From Morganella morganii (GTDB taxonomy: Bacteria > Pseudomonadota > Gammaproteobacteria > Enterobacterales > Enterobacteriaceae): a stretch of 64,000 nucleotides of DNA. Positions 9,230 to 18,033 of the stretch are shown here, in pieces. A program made the position numbers and the translations under genes. Below the pieces are notes generated by a model that saw only the letters and a program-made list of their open reading frames with translations, made no database searches and was not told the DNA's origin. Every line of letters starts with the position of its first letter. Positions within the stretch are counted from its first letter, which is position 1. The stretch is from positions 355,890 to 419,889 of the forward strand of contig NZ_NRQY01000002.1 in the NCBI RefSeq assembly GCF_003996855.1. The letters are read 5' to 3'.

Positions 9230-10033
9230 TTACTGCTGATATAACCGGCGCAGATAATGGGTAACAGCATCATCCGCATTAGAACCGATCACTTCCATCT
9301 CCGGCAGAATATCTTTCAGGCGCTGATGCGCTCCCGCCATAATGCAGCCTTTTCCGGCCATTTCCAGCATTTCGCGGTCATTCATACCATCACCGAAAGC
9401 GATGCAGTCATTCAGACGGTAACCCAGTGATTCTGCGACCTGTTGCAGCGCCTCACCTTTTGAGACACCTCCGGCCATCACTTCAAGGCAACTGCGCAGC
9501 GAGAAACTGACATTCACCCGGTTACCGAAACGCACCCGGATTTTTGCTTCCAGCGCGACAAGTTTCTCGTGGTCATCACAGGTGAAGTAAACTTTACAGA
9601 CCTGATCAACCGGGAAATCATTGCGGTCAAACAGCTCATACATAAAGACAGATTCCTGGAAAAACTCTTTCTGTTCAGGGCTTTCCCGGTTGATCATCCA
9701 GCCGTCACCGCGGTAATAGTTGGTGAGAATATCCGGATTATCAAACTCCATCAGACACAACTCGCGGACCACATCCGGGTCCACATCATGACTGAATACC
9801 AGCTCGCCTTTGGTGTTGTGAACCCGCGCCCCGTTGGAGGTGATCATAAACGCATCAATCCCCAGCGCATCACGGATTTGCGCCACATCCACATGATGGC
9901 GGCCGGTGGCAAAAATAAAATGTACGCCTTTATTGATGGTCAGCAGGCGGAGAGTTTCCTTGGTGTAGGGGGTTAAACTGTGGGCAGGTGATAATAATGT
10001 TCCGTCTAAATCTGAAGCAACCACATGATACAT
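9230..10033 (-). CDS. yigL: HAD-superfamily (Cof-type) phosphatase YigL
   Basis: A 267-residue Cof-like HAD phosphatase. In E. coli YigL dephosphorylates pyridoxal phosphate and sugar phosphates and relieves phosphosugar stress. HAD motif I is SDLDGTLL with Asp8 and Asp10; motif II lies in the ITSNGARVHN region; the motif III lysine and motif IV (FGDGMNDREML) are near residues 195-225. The start is the ATG at 10033, eight bases after AGGA; the frame also includes a TTG two codons earlier. It lies 21 bases after pldB, as the last gene of a recQ-pldB-yigL run. Confidence 0.94.
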   Translation of the reverse strand: MYHVVASDLDGTLLSPAHSLTPYTKETLRLLTINKGVHFIFATGRHHVDVAQIRDALGIDAFMITSNGARVHNTKGELVFSHDVDPDVVRELCLMEFDNPDILTNYYRGDGWMINRESPEQKEFFQESVFMYELFDRNDFPVDQVCKVYFTCDDHEKLVALEAKIRVRFGNRVNVSFSLRSCLEVMAGGVSKGEALQQVAESLGYRLNDCIAFGDGMNDREMLEMAGKGCIMAGAHQRLKDILPEMEVIGSNADDAVTHYLRRLYQQ

Positions 10034-10054
10034 ATGCAAATTCCTGAAAATTGA

Positions 10055-11056
10055 TTAGTGGAGTCCGAAAAAATGACAAATCGCATTGAGCGCGACAGCG
10101 CGCAACGCGTCTTCTTCGAACAGGATCTCGTGATAAGCTCCCTCAAACGTCAGAGGCATATGTTCTTCTTCTTGTCCTGTCCGGGCTTTACGGCGGTTTT
10201 CGCAGAAAGCCAGCAACTCCCGATTGTCCACCACCTTATCCTCTGATGCCATCAGCACCATCAGCGGGGTGTTTATCTCTCCCGCCTGCGCAATTATTTT
10301 CTGTCCGATATCAATGCTTTCGCGTAACCAGTGATACGTGGGTCCGCCGAGACGTAAAGCAGGATAGTCAGCATAACAGCGCAGGTAACGCCGGTACCGC
10401 GGGTAACTGTGAGTCAGCATGTTGATTAAAAACGGCAACGGCTGCCACTTCCCGGTTGATACCGCATACTCATTGCGTTCCGACGGCCGTTTATCGGCGC
10501 GGTTCACAATCATATTGGCCAGCCACATCGGCATCGGTAAATTGATGCCGAACATCGGGGCACATAATACTGCGGCACGGAAGGTGTCCGGCTCGCGTAA
10601 CAGATAACCGCTCAATATCGCACTGCCCATCGAGTGTGCCAGTGCATAGCGGTAAGCGTAATTTTTCTCCGCCAGCGCGATGTTGGTGAACTGAGAAAAA
10701 TCATCAATATAGTCGTCGAAACGTTCGACATGGCCCTTTTGCGGATCATCCAGCATCCGGCCGGAAAGCCCCTGTCCCCGGTGATCCATAATAAAGACAT
10801 CAAAACCGAGGTGGAAAAAATCGTACAGCACTTCCGGATATTTGACGTAGCTTTCACTGCGCCCGGAACTGATCACCAGCACTTTGTCATGCGCAGGGTC
10901 AGTAAACTGCACATAACGGATAGTGACATCATCCACACCCTGAAACGTCCGCTCATCCCGCCGGTTCCAGAAATCAAGTAACGGGCCGTTCACAAAGGCG
11001 GAATATTCCGCTTCGCGTTCCAGCCAGCTTGCTTTCAGGGTGTCCGGTGGCAGCAT
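10055..11056 (-). CDS. pldB: Lysophospholipase L2
   Basis: PldB is an inner-membrane-associated alpha/beta hydrolase that deacylates lysophospholipids. The 333-residue protein has the conserved DHRGQGLSGR segment near residue 95, the nucleophile elbow AHSMGS near residue 140, and the catalytic acid and histidine in SEDKVVDNRE and GAYHEILFE toward the C-terminus. It follows recQ after 11 bases and precedes yigL, as in E. coli, though the rhtB/rhtC genes that separate recQ and pldB there are absent. Confidence 0.95.
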   Translation of the reverse strand: MLPPDTLKASWLEREAEYSAFVNGPLLDFWNRRDERTFQGVDDVTIRYVQFTDPAHDKVLVISSGRSESYVKYPEVLYDFFHLGFDVFIMDHRGQGLSGRMLDDPQKGHVERFDDYIDDFSQFTNIALAEKNYAYRYALAHSMGSAILSGYLLREPDTFRAAVLCAPMFGINLPMPMWLANMIVNRADKRPSERNEYAVSTGKWQPLPFLINMLTHSYPRYRRYLRCYADYPALRLGGPTYHWLRESIDIGQKIIAQAGEINTPLMVLMASEDKVVDNRELLAFCENRRKARTGQEEEHMPLTFEGAYHEILFEEDALRAVALNAICHFFGLH

Positions 11057-11067
11057 AGGGTGCTCCT

Positions 11068-12894
11068 CTAGTCGTCAAATCCGGTAAGATGTTCGCGGAT
11101 AAGGGCCATAAATGCATCGCCGAATCGTTCCAGTTTCCGCTCTCCGACGCCATTTATCAAGAGTAAATCATTTGCCCTGACAGGGCACTGCTCCGCCATT
11201 TCAATCAGTGTGGCATCGTTAAAGACCACAAACGGCGGAATATTTTCTTCGTCAGCGATGGATTTGCGCAGCTTGCGCAGTTTCGCGAACAGTTTTTTAT
11301 CGTAATTACCGCCGTAACTGCGGGCGGTCTGGCGCGGTTTGATATTCTGGATCCTCGGTACCGCGAGTTGCAGCGGCACTTCGCCGCGCAGAACCGGGCG
11401 GGCGGATTCGGTTAATTGTAACGCAGAATAATTGGCAATGTTTTGCGTTATCAGCCCTAAGTGGATCAGCTGACGCAGCACACTGACCCAGTGTTCCTGG
11501 CTTTTGTCTTTGCCGATGCCGTAAACCGCGAGTTTGTCGTGTCCGTATTCGCGGATACGCTGGTTATTCGAGCCGCGCAGCACATCCACAATATAGCCCA
11601 GACCAAAACGCTGTCCGGCGCGGTAGATACAGGATAACGCCTGCTGTGCCTCAAGCAGCCCGTCATACTGCTTCGGCGGGTCGAGACAGATATCGCAGTT
11701 ACCGCACGGCGTCTGGCGGTTCTCGCCGAAATAATTCAGTAATACCAGACGGCGGCAGGTCTGAGCCTGGGCAAATGCGCCCATCGCATTCAGTTTGTGC
11801 TGTTCGATATCTTTCTGCGGTCCGGCCGGTTTTTCATCCAGACAGCGGCGCAGCCACGCCATATCTGCCGGATCATAAAACAGAACTGCTTCCGCACTGA
11901 CACCGTCACGTCCGGCACGGCCGGTTTCCTGGTAATAGGATTCAATGTTACGCGGGATATCAAAGTGCGCGACAAAACGGACGTTGGATTTGTTAATCCC
12001 CATGCCGAACGCGACTGTCGCCACCACAACCTGTAAGTTGTCCTTGAGGAAGGCATCCTGAACCCATTCACGCTGTGAATTATCCAGACCGGCATGATAC
12101 GCCGCGACACTCAGCCCGCGTTTTTGCAGACGGGCAGCGACATCTTCCACTTTATTACGGCTGTTACAGTAAATGATGCCGCACTGACCTTTCTGACCAC
12201 GGACAAACATCCAGAGCTGATCAAATGCCTTATATTTTTCCACCAGCGTGTAACGGATATTCGGGCGGTCAAAGCTGCTGATGTGGATCAGCGGGTCACT
12301 CAGGCACAGCCGGGAGCAGATATCAGAACGGGTGGTGTTATCGGCAGTCGCTGTAAGAGCTATCACCGGCACACCCGGAAGGTGCTGGCGAAGCTCGCCT
12401 ATTGCGCTGTATTCCGGACGGAAATCGTGACCCCACTGCGAGATACAGTGCGCTTCATCCACCGCCAGCAGCGATGGCTGCCACTGCTGTAACTGGCGGA
12501 TAAAACTGCTCATCAGCAGACGTTCCGGCGCCACATACAGCAGTTTGATACGATTGCTGTGGCACCCTTCCAGTACCTTCTGCTGTTCCTGCGGGGTCTG
12601 CGCCGAGTTCAGATAACCGGCTTCCACCCCCAGCAGGCGCAGCTGATCGACCTGATCTTTCATCAGGGAAATCAGCGGTGACACCACCACTGTCAGCCCC
12701 GGCAGCATCAGTGCCGGAATCTGATAACACAATGATTTTCCGCCGCCCGTCGGCATGACCACCAGACAATCACGTCCGCCGGTGACGGTACCGATAATAT
12801 CGGACTGTCCGGCACGGAATTGCTGATAACCAAAGACCTGGCGCAGGATAGCGTCAGCGTCGGGCAGGGTATTGATGACTTCAGCGGTAGACAC
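11068..12894 (-). CDS. recQ: ATP-dependent DNA helicase RecQ
   Basis: A 3'-5' superfamily 2 helicase of the RecF recombination pathway. The 608 residues contain Walker A MPTGGGKS at 47-54, DEAH in AVDEAHCISQWGHDF near 145, the helicase C domain (CGIIYCNSR, HAGL, QETGRAGRD), the zinc-binding cysteines (CRRLVLLNYFGE, CGNCDIC) near 380-405, a winged helix, and a C-terminal HRDC domain (about 525-605). It is the first gene of a minus-strand run with pldB and yigL. No LexA box is evident upstream. Confidence 0.97.
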   Translation of the reverse strand: MSTAEVINTLPDADAILRQVFGYQQFRAGQSDIIGTVTGGRDCLVVMPTGGGKSLCYQIPALMLPGLTVVVSPLISLMKDQVDQLRLLGVEAGYLNSAQTPQEQQKVLEGCHSNRIKLLYVAPERLLMSSFIRQLQQWQPSLLAVDEAHCISQWGHDFRPEYSAIGELRQHLPGVPVIALTATADNTTRSDICSRLCLSDPLIHISSFDRPNIRYTLVEKYKAFDQLWMFVRGQKGQCGIIYCNSRNKVEDVAARLQKRGLSVAAYHAGLDNSQREWVQDAFLKDNLQVVVATVAFGMGINKSNVRFVAHFDIPRNIESYYQETGRAGRDGVSAEAVLFYDPADMAWLRRCLDEKPAGPQKDIEQHKLNAMGAFAQAQTCRRLVLLNYFGENRQTPCGNCDICLDPPKQYDGLLEAQQALSCIYRAGQRFGLGYIVDVLRGSNNQRIREYGHDKLAVYGIGKDKSQEHWVSVLRQLIHLGLITQNIANYSALQLTESARPVLRGEVPLQLAVPRIQNIKPRQTARSYGGNYDKKLFAKLRKLRKSIADEENIPPFVVFNDATLIEMAEQCPVRANDLLLINGVGERKLERFGDAFMALIREHLTGFDD

Positions 12895-13056
12895 GCAGCT
12901 CCTCAGGTGAAACAGAAATTCGGGCAGTGCGTTCTGCCGGCGAAAAGATGCTTCTATGCTAGCTCAGTTTGCCATCAGATAACAGACTATCCGCACGGAC
13001 GGTGATAATATTCGATCGGTGCTGAGTTTTTTTACGCACACCTGCTGGTGTAATTT

Positions 13057-13072
13057 TGTGATGCACGTTACA
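13057..13072 (+). promoter_or_regulatory. Candidate CRP site
   Basis: TGTGATGCACGTTACA matches the CRP core TGTGA-N6-TCACA with one mismatch. It lies between recQ and rarD; which gene it would serve is unknown. Confidence 0.35.
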
Positions 13073-13149
13073 CTTTCACATCTTTTTAACGTCTTTACCG
13101 CCATCCGGCGTATCGCAGGCGATCACATTTTACGAATAATTAATTAATG

Positions 13150-13165
13150 ACGTGATTAATCACGT
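13150..13165. promoter_or_regulatory. Perfect 16-bp palindrome upstream of rarD
   Basis: ACGTGATTAATCACGT is an uninterrupted palindrome 81 bases before the rarD ATG. Its size suits a dimeric repressor operator. The binding protein is not identified. Confidence 0.4.
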
Positions 13166-13245
13166 TGTAACTATGTGATTTCAATGCGAAAGTGACCGCG
13201 CTGGCAGGCATCTTCTTCTCTTTTTTCTTTCAGACTTGGACTATC

Positions 13246-14142
13246 ATGAGCCAGCAACAGACCGTAAAAGGCGTCCTTTGTGCTCTCGGCGCTTACTTTA
13301 TCTGGGGTATTGCCCCGGTGTATTTCAAACTGATCCAACAGGTGCCCGCGGATGAGATCCTGACACACCGGATTATCTGGTCATTCTTTTTTATGATCCT
13401 GCTGATCACCGTGTCACGCCAGTGGCCGCGTATCCGCCAGATTATCCGCCAGCCGAAGAAAATCATGATCCTCGCACTGACCGCCTGTATTATCGCCTCA
13501 AACTGGCTGATCTACATCTGGGCGGTGAACCACAACCATATGCTGGAAGCGAGTCTCGGATACTTTATTAACCCGCTGGTGAACGTCCTGTTCGGCATGC
13601 TCTTTCTGGGTGAGCGTTTCCGCCGCCTGCAATGGTTTGCGGTTTGTCTTGCCTTTACCGGCGTACTGATCCAGCTCTGGCAGTTCGGCACCGTGCCGGT
13701 GATCGGACTGAGTCTGGCAATGACATTCGGCCTGTATGGTCTGCTGCGTAAAAAGCTTGGAGTGGATGCCCAGGCCGGGATGCTGGTGGAAACCCTGTGG
13801 CTGCTGCCGGTTGCCGGGATTTATCTGCTCTTCTTCGCCAGCAGCGCCACCAGCAATATGACCATGAACAGCCTGACGCTGAATCTGCTGCTGATTGCCG
13901 CCGGGATTATCACCACCGTGCCGCTGCTGCTGTTTACTGAGGCCGCTAACCATCTGCGTCTCTCTACCCTCGGCTTCTTCCAGTATATCGGCCCGACACT
14001 CATGTTTGTGCTGGCGACCACCGTGTATGGCGAGGCTATTTCAGCAGAGCGTCTGATCACCTTCGCCTTTATCTGGTCGGGACTGATTGTCTTTACCCTG
14101 GATGCACTTTACACCCAGCGCCACCGTTACAAAAAAGCGTGA
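13246..14142 (+). CDS. rarD: EamA/DMT-family transporter RarD
   Basis: A 298-residue inner-membrane protein with about ten hydrophobic segments, made of two EamA halves. It matches E. coli RarD, whose substrate is not established although the name records a chloramphenicol-sensitivity phenotype. The first half begins GVLCALGAYFIWGIAPVYFK; ILTHRIIWSFFFM and LEASLGYFINPLVNVLFG are typical of the family. The start chosen is the ATG at 13246 (MSQQQTVKG); the frame opens at 13192 in a pyrimidine-rich stretch without family similarity. Confidence 0.92.
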   Translation: MSQQQTVKGVLCALGAYFIWGIAPVYFKLIQQVPADEILTHRIIWSFFFMILLITVSRQWPRIRQIIRQPKKIMILALTACIIASNWLIYIWAVNHNHMLEASLGYFINPLVNVLFGMLFLGERFRRLQWFAVCLAFTGVLIQLWQFGTVPVIGLSLAMTFGLYGLLRKKLGVDAQAGMLVETLWLLPVAGIYLLFFASSATSNMTMNSLTLNLLLIAAGIITTVPLLLFTEAANHLRLSTLGFFQYIGPTLMFVLATTVYGEAISAERLITFAFIWSGLIVFTLDALYTQRHRYKKA

Positions 14143-14150
14143 TACTCTGT

Positions 14151-14181
14151 GAGACAGCACCGGATCTGCCGGTGCTGTCTC
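14151..14181 (+). other. Strong hairpin between rarD and the DedA gene
   Basis: A perfect 13-bp stem (14151-14163 with 14169-14181) with a five-base loop. It lacks a T-run on either strand and ends just before the ribosome site CGGGAGG of the next gene. It may stabilise the upstream mRNA or restrain ribosome access downstream. Confidence 0.6.
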
Positions 14182-14194
14182 CGGGAGGATAAAC

Positions 14195-14704
14195 ATGGAT
14201 TGGATCACGCATCATCTCGCAATACTGCACAACCACCCGCTCTGGCTGCTGGCCATTCTGTTTTGTATCGCCCTGAGTAAATCCACGATTATTCTCTCGT
14301 CTGTCCTGCCGCCCGCCTCCGTCATGCTGATGACCGTGGTGACCCTGGCATTTCCGGTCGTACCGGTAGTGATTATCTGGCTGGTGATTACGCTGGGGGC
14401 TACATGCGGCTCGATGATTTCGTATTATCTGGGGCGTCTGATTGTCACCCGCAATTATTTTCCGGGGCTGATGGCGAAATACAAAACCGCCCTCGGTAAA
14501 GCCCAGGCCCGGCTTCAGACCAGCGGGCTGCTGATCCTGTTTACCTCTCGGTTTATTGCGGTGCTGCGGTATCTGATCCCGATGGCCGCCGGATTGCTGC
14601 GCTTTACACAGACCCGCGTGCTGGTAACCTGTCTGTTGTCTGCCGGAGTCTGGACCGCCCTTTACATGCTGATTGCAAAGGGCATTGAATTCACATTTTT
14701 CTGA
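14195..14704 (+). CDS. DedA/VTT-family membrane protein
   Basis: A 169-residue membrane protein of the DedA (SNARE-associated/VTT) family. Family signatures are a hydrophobic re-entrant region with ALSKSTIILSSVLPPAS near residues 28-44, GATCGSMISYYLGR near 69-82, and the basic motif SRFIAVLRYLIPMAAG near 118-133. DedA proteins act in lipid-carrier or phospholipid scrambling and in envelope integrity. It is shorter than most paralogues (about 200 residues), so I give no symbol. GGGAGG lies 8 bases before the ATG. In E. coli no DedA gene lies between rarD and corA. Confidence 0.82.
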   Translation: MDWITHHLAILHNHPLWLLAILFCIALSKSTIILSSVLPPASVMLMTVVTLAFPVVPVVIIWLVITLGATCGSMISYYLGRLIVTRNYFPGLMAKYKTALGKAQARLQTSGLLILFTSRFIAVLRYLIPMAAGLLRFTQTRVLVTCLLSAGVWTALYMLIAKGIEFTFF

Positions 14705-14713
14705 GGATTGACG

Positions 14714-15664
14714 TTACAGCCAGTTCTTGCGTTTGAAGTAGAGATACGGCGCGAGCGCAGCCGCAACCATCACCCCGATCGCGGCAGGATAACCCAGCGA
14801 CCAGTCCAGCTCCGGCATAAATTTGAAGTTCATCCCGTAACTGGATGCCACCAGCGTCGGCGGCAGGAACACCACGGATACCACTGAGAAGATTTTGATA
14901 ATGCGGCTTTGTTCGATATTGATAAAGCCCATCGCCGCCTGCATCAGGAAGTTCACTTTCTGGAACAGGGATTCATTGTGCGGCAGCAGGGATTCGATAT
15001 CGCGCAGGATCTCACGCGCCTGCTCCAGCTGATTGGCCGGCAGACGGGTGCGGCGGACCAGGAAGTTCAGCGCGCGCTGGGTATCCATCAGACACAGACG
15101 GACTTTCCAGCCGATATCCTCCTGCTCCGCCAGGGCAGACAGGGCTTTATCGAACTCATCATCCTGCTTGCCTTTCATAATCGCCCGGCTGAGTGTTTCA
15201 AGATGGCTGTAGATGTTTTCAATTTCATCCGCCAGCTGCTCGATTTTTGTTTCAAACAGATCCAGCAGGATTTCATAGCCGTTGCCGTCCTGCATGGTCT
15301 GTTTACGGGCACGCATACGATACAGGCGGAAAGCGGGCAGTTCCCGCTCACGCAGCGTATATAAACGCCCGTCGCGCAGAGTAAATGCCACGGTGGAGTT
15401 CCCGGCGTGGTCGTCCGCATCTTCGTAATAGAAAAAGGAGTGGACGTGAAGCCCGTCATCATCTTCAAAAAAGCGCGCGGAGGCTTCGATATCGTCCAGC
15501 TCCGGGCTGGTTGCCAGTTCCTGGTTGAACTGAGTCTGAATCAGCTGGCGTTCATGCTCTTCCGGCTCCGAAATATCCACCCACAGCGCATCTGTCAGGG
15601 CGTCGCCCTCTTCTAAATCAAGACGTTGCAAACGCTTATTGTCAACTTTAAATGCGCTCAGCAT
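14714..15664 (-). CDS. corA: Magnesium/cobalt channel CorA
   Basis: CorA is the main constitutive Mg2+ (and Co2+, Ni2+) channel of the inner membrane, a pentamer. The 316 residues match the E. coli length. A large cytoplasmic domain is followed by the long stalk helix (about 220-275), the first transmembrane helix ending in the signature YGMNF near residue 277, a periplasmic loop and a second helix, ending in the basic tail YFKRKNWL. It is convergent with the DedA gene, whose stop lies 9 bases away, and downstream of uvrD. Confidence 0.97.
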   Translation of the reverse strand: MLSAFKVDNKRLQRLDLEEGDALTDALWVDISEPEEHERQLIQTQFNQELATSPELDDIEASARFFEDDDGLHVHSFFYYEDADDHAGNSTVAFTLRDGRLYTLRERELPAFRLYRMRARKQTMQDGNGYEILLDLFETKIEQLADEIENIYSHLETLSRAIMKGKQDDEFDKALSALAEQEDIGWKVRLCLMDTQRALNFLVRRTRLPANQLEQAREILRDIESLLPHNESLFQKVNFLMQAAMGFINIEQSRIIKIFSVVSVVFLPPTLVASSYGMNFKFMPELDWSLGYPAAIGVMVAAALAPYLYFKRKNWL

Positions 15665-15722
15665 GGTGTGCGGCCTCCGGAAACGAAAGGAAAAGAAAAA
15701 GTGTGCGCATGTTATGCGCAGA

Positions 15723-15761
15723 TGAAAAAGGGTGTCAACCGGTTATTCCCCGGTTAACACC
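15723..15761 (-). terminator. Intrinsic terminator of uvrD
   Basis: A 12-bp stem with one G-U pair (15731-15742 with 15750-15761) and a seven-base loop, followed on the minus strand by CTTTTTC. It lies 16 bases past the uvrD stop and separates uvrD from corA. Confidence 0.75.
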
Positions 15762-15776
15762 TTACTCTGCGGGAGA

Positions 15777-17939
15777 TCAGGGTTTTTCCAGTTTGGCGTA
15801 GGAGGCCACCAGCCATTTGATCCCTTCCCCCTGAAACGCTATCTGTAAGCGGGTATGTTCGCCGTTGCCTTCCATATTGATAATGGTGCCTTCGCCGAAT
15901 TTCGGGTGACGGACACGCTGTCCGAGGGTATAGCCGCTGTCATTGGCGGTGATCGGTGTGCCGAGCCGCTGATGGTTAACCGGCCGTGATACCGTGGCGC
16001 GCAGACGTACCTCCTCCACACACTCCGGCGGCAGCTCGCCGATAAAACGGGACGGCCGGTGATATACCTCTTTGCCGTACAGACGGCGGGTTTCGGCATA
16101 GGTCAGGGTCAGCTTCTGCATGGCGCGGGTCACGCCGACATAGGCCAGCCGCCGCTCCTCTTCGAGACGGCCGCTCTCCTCCATCGACATCATGCCCGGG
16201 AACATGCCCTCTTCCACCCCGACGATAAAGACCTGCGGGAATTCCAGCCCTTTGGCGGAGTGCAGTGTCATCAGCTGAACCGCGTCCTGATATCTGTCCG
16301 CCTGGCCTTCGCCGGATTCCAGCGCGGCGTGGGACAGAAATGCCTGTAACGGCGTCAGTCCTTCGTCAGCATCCTGATAGCTGAACTGGTTGGTTGCGGT
16401 CACCAGTTCTTCTAAGTTTTCGATCCGCGCCTGGGCTTTTTCACCTTTTTCCTGCTCATAGTGCGCCCGCAGACCGGAATCGCGGATCACGCGGTCAGTC
16501 TGCACATGCAGCGGCATGCCATCCGTTTCCTGCGCCAGCAGATTGATCAGTTCGAGGAAGCGCCCCAGTGCAGAGGCGGCGCGTCCCGCGAGTGCCCGCT
16601 CTTCCAGCAGCACGCCGCAGCTTTCCCAGAGGGTCAGTTCCCGCTCACGGGCAGTCTGACGCACTACGTCCAGAGTGCGATCGCCGATCCCGCGTGTCGG
16701 GGTATTCACTACCCGCTCAAATGCCGCATCATCATGGCGGTTTGACATCAGGCGCAGATACGCCAGTGCGTCTTTGATTTCCTGGCGCTCGAAGAAGCGC
16801 TGACCGCCGTAAATACGATACGGCAGCGCGGCCTGTAACAGCGCCTCTTCCTGCAAGCGGGACTGGGCGTTGCTGCGGTAGAGAATAGCGCAGTCTGCCA
16901 GCGCACCTCCGTTCTCATGCCACTGTTTGATGCGCCCGACCACATAGCGCGCCTCATCCAGATCATTAAAGGCACAATACAGGGAGATAGGTTCACCGTC
17001 CTCGCCGTCCGTCCAGAGGTTTTTCCCCAGCCGGTCACTGTTGTGGGAGATCAGGGCGTTCGCCGCTTTCAGGATATTGTTGGTGGAACGGTAGTTTTGT
17101 TCGAGGCGGATGGTGACAGCACCCGGGAAGTCTTTCAGGAAGCGCTGGATATTTTCCACCTGCGCCCCGCGCCAGCCGTAGATAGACTGGTCATCATCAC
17201 CGACAATCATCACTTTGCCGGTATCACCCGCCAGCATGCGCACCCAGGCGTACTGGATGCTGTTGGTGTCCTGGAATTCGTCCACGAGGATATTGGTAAA
17301 CCGGTCGCGGTAGTGCTGTAAAATCGCCGGTTTGTTCAGCCACAGCTCATGTGCGCGCAGCAGCAGTTCGGCAAAATCCACCAGTCCCGCACGGTTGCAG
17401 GCTTCCTGATACGCCTGGTAGATCCGCAGCCAGGTGGCTTCCATCGGGTTGCCGTAGCTCTCAATATGCTGAGGCCGCAGCCCCTCATCTTTTTTGCCGT
17501 TGATATACCAGCAGCCCTGTTTGGCCGGCCACTGTTTTTCATCGAGATTCATGGCTTTGATCAGACGGCGGATCAGGCGGATCTGATCTTCGCTGTCGAG
17601 GATCTGAAAATCCTGCGGCAGCCCGGCATCAAGGTGATGTGCCCGCAACAGGCGGTGTGCCAGACCATGGAAGGTCCCGATCCACATCCCGCCCTCGCTG
17701 GTGCCGACCAGCTCTTCAATACGGTGGCGCATTTCCGCCGCCGCTTTATTGGTAAAGGTCACTGACATTACCGAAAACGGAGACGCATTCTCCACTGCCA
17801 GCAGCCAAGCGATACGGTGCACCAGCACCCGGGTTTTTCCGGAACCGGCACCCGCCAGCACCAGCATGTTTGAGCGGGGAGCCGCCACCGCTTCGCGCTG
17901 TTTATCATTAAGGCTTTCAAGCAGATAAGAGACGTCCAT
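15777..17939 (-). CDS. uvrD: DNA helicase II (UvrD)
   Basis: UvrD is a superfamily 1A 3'-5' helicase that acts in nucleotide excision repair, in mismatch repair with MutL, and in clearing RecA filaments. The protein is 720 residues, the E. coli length. Visible motifs are Walker [11 protein letters not shown] near residue 30, FTNKAAAEM (Ia), DEFQDTN (II), [13 protein letters not shown] (III), LEQNYRST (IV), LMTLHSAKGLEFPQVF (V) and VGVTRAMQ (VI). The C-terminus has the RNA-polymerase-binding Tudor-like fold (VRHPKFGEGTI). The start is the ATG at 17939 (MDVSYLL), not the ATG three codons earlier. A LexA box and attenuator hairpin precede it. Confidence 0.97.
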   Translation of the reverse strand: MDVSYLLESLNDKQREAVAAPRSNMLVLAGAGSGKTRVLVHRIAWLLAVENASPFSVMSVTFTNKAAAEMRHRIEELVGTSEGGMWIGTFHGLAHRLLRAHHLDAGLPQDFQILDSEDQIRLIRRLIKAMNLDEKQWPAKQGCWYINGKKDEGLRPQHIESYGNPMEATWLRIYQAYQEACNRAGLVDFAELLLRAHELWLNKPAILQHYRDRFTNILVDEFQDTNSIQYAWVRMLAGDTGKVMIVGDDDQSIYGWRGAQVENIQRFLKDFPGAVTIRLEQNYRSTNNILKAANALISHNSDRLGKNLWTDGEDGEPISLYCAFNDLDEARYVVGRIKQWHENGGALADCAILYRSNAQSRLQEEALLQAALPYRIYGGQRFFERQEIKDALAYLRLMSNRHDDAAFERVVNTPTRGIGDRTLDVVRQTARERELTLWESCGVLLEERALAGRAASALGRFLELINLLAQETDGMPLHVQTDRVIRDSGLRAHYEQEKGEKAQARIENLEELVTATNQFSYQDADEGLTPLQAFLSHAALESGEGQADRYQDAVQLMTLHSAKGLEFPQVFIVGVEEGMFPGMMSMEESGRLEEERRLAYVGVTRAMQKLTLTYAETRRLYGKEVYHRPSRFIGELPPECVEEVRLRATVSRPVNHQRLGTPITANDSGYTLGQRVRHPKFGEGTIINMEGNGEHTRLQIAFQGEGIKWLVASYAKLEKP

Positions 17940-17970
17940 AATTTCCATCAGTGGTTGTGCGGCAGCGCCG

Positions 17971-18009
17971 CGAAAGAAAAAGCGACTTCCGGACAGCCGG
18001 TTCCGGAAG
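17971..18009 (-). terminator. Attenuator-like hairpin in the uvrD leader
   Basis: A perfect 8-bp stem (17986-17993 with 18002-18009) followed on the minus strand by TCGCTTTTTCTTTC, between the LexA box and the uvrD start. E. coli uvrD is reported to be controlled by LexA and also by attenuation in its leader, which fits this arrangement. Confidence 0.6.
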
Positions 18010-18011
18010 AA

Positions 18012-18027
18012 CTGGTTTTTTATACAG
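18012..18027. promoter_or_regulatory. LexA (SOS) box of uvrD
   Basis: CTGG-N8-ACAG (CTGTATAAAAAACCAG on the minus strand) keeps the CTG-N10-CAG core of the SOS box with an AT-rich middle and one change at position 4. It lies 73 bases before uvrD and six bases past the yigB stop. Confidence 0.75.
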
Positions 18028-18033
18028 ATAAAA

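Larger units (their letters stand above)
12895..13245. other. Non-coding region between recQ and rarD
   Basis: 351 bases between divergent genes. It holds a candidate CRP site and a 16-bp perfect palindrome, both listed separately, plus a T-rich pyrimidine stretch (13208-13232) just before rarD. In E. coli pldA, rhtC, rhtB and yigI occupy positions around this junction; none of them is here, and I see no remnants. Confidence 0.6.
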
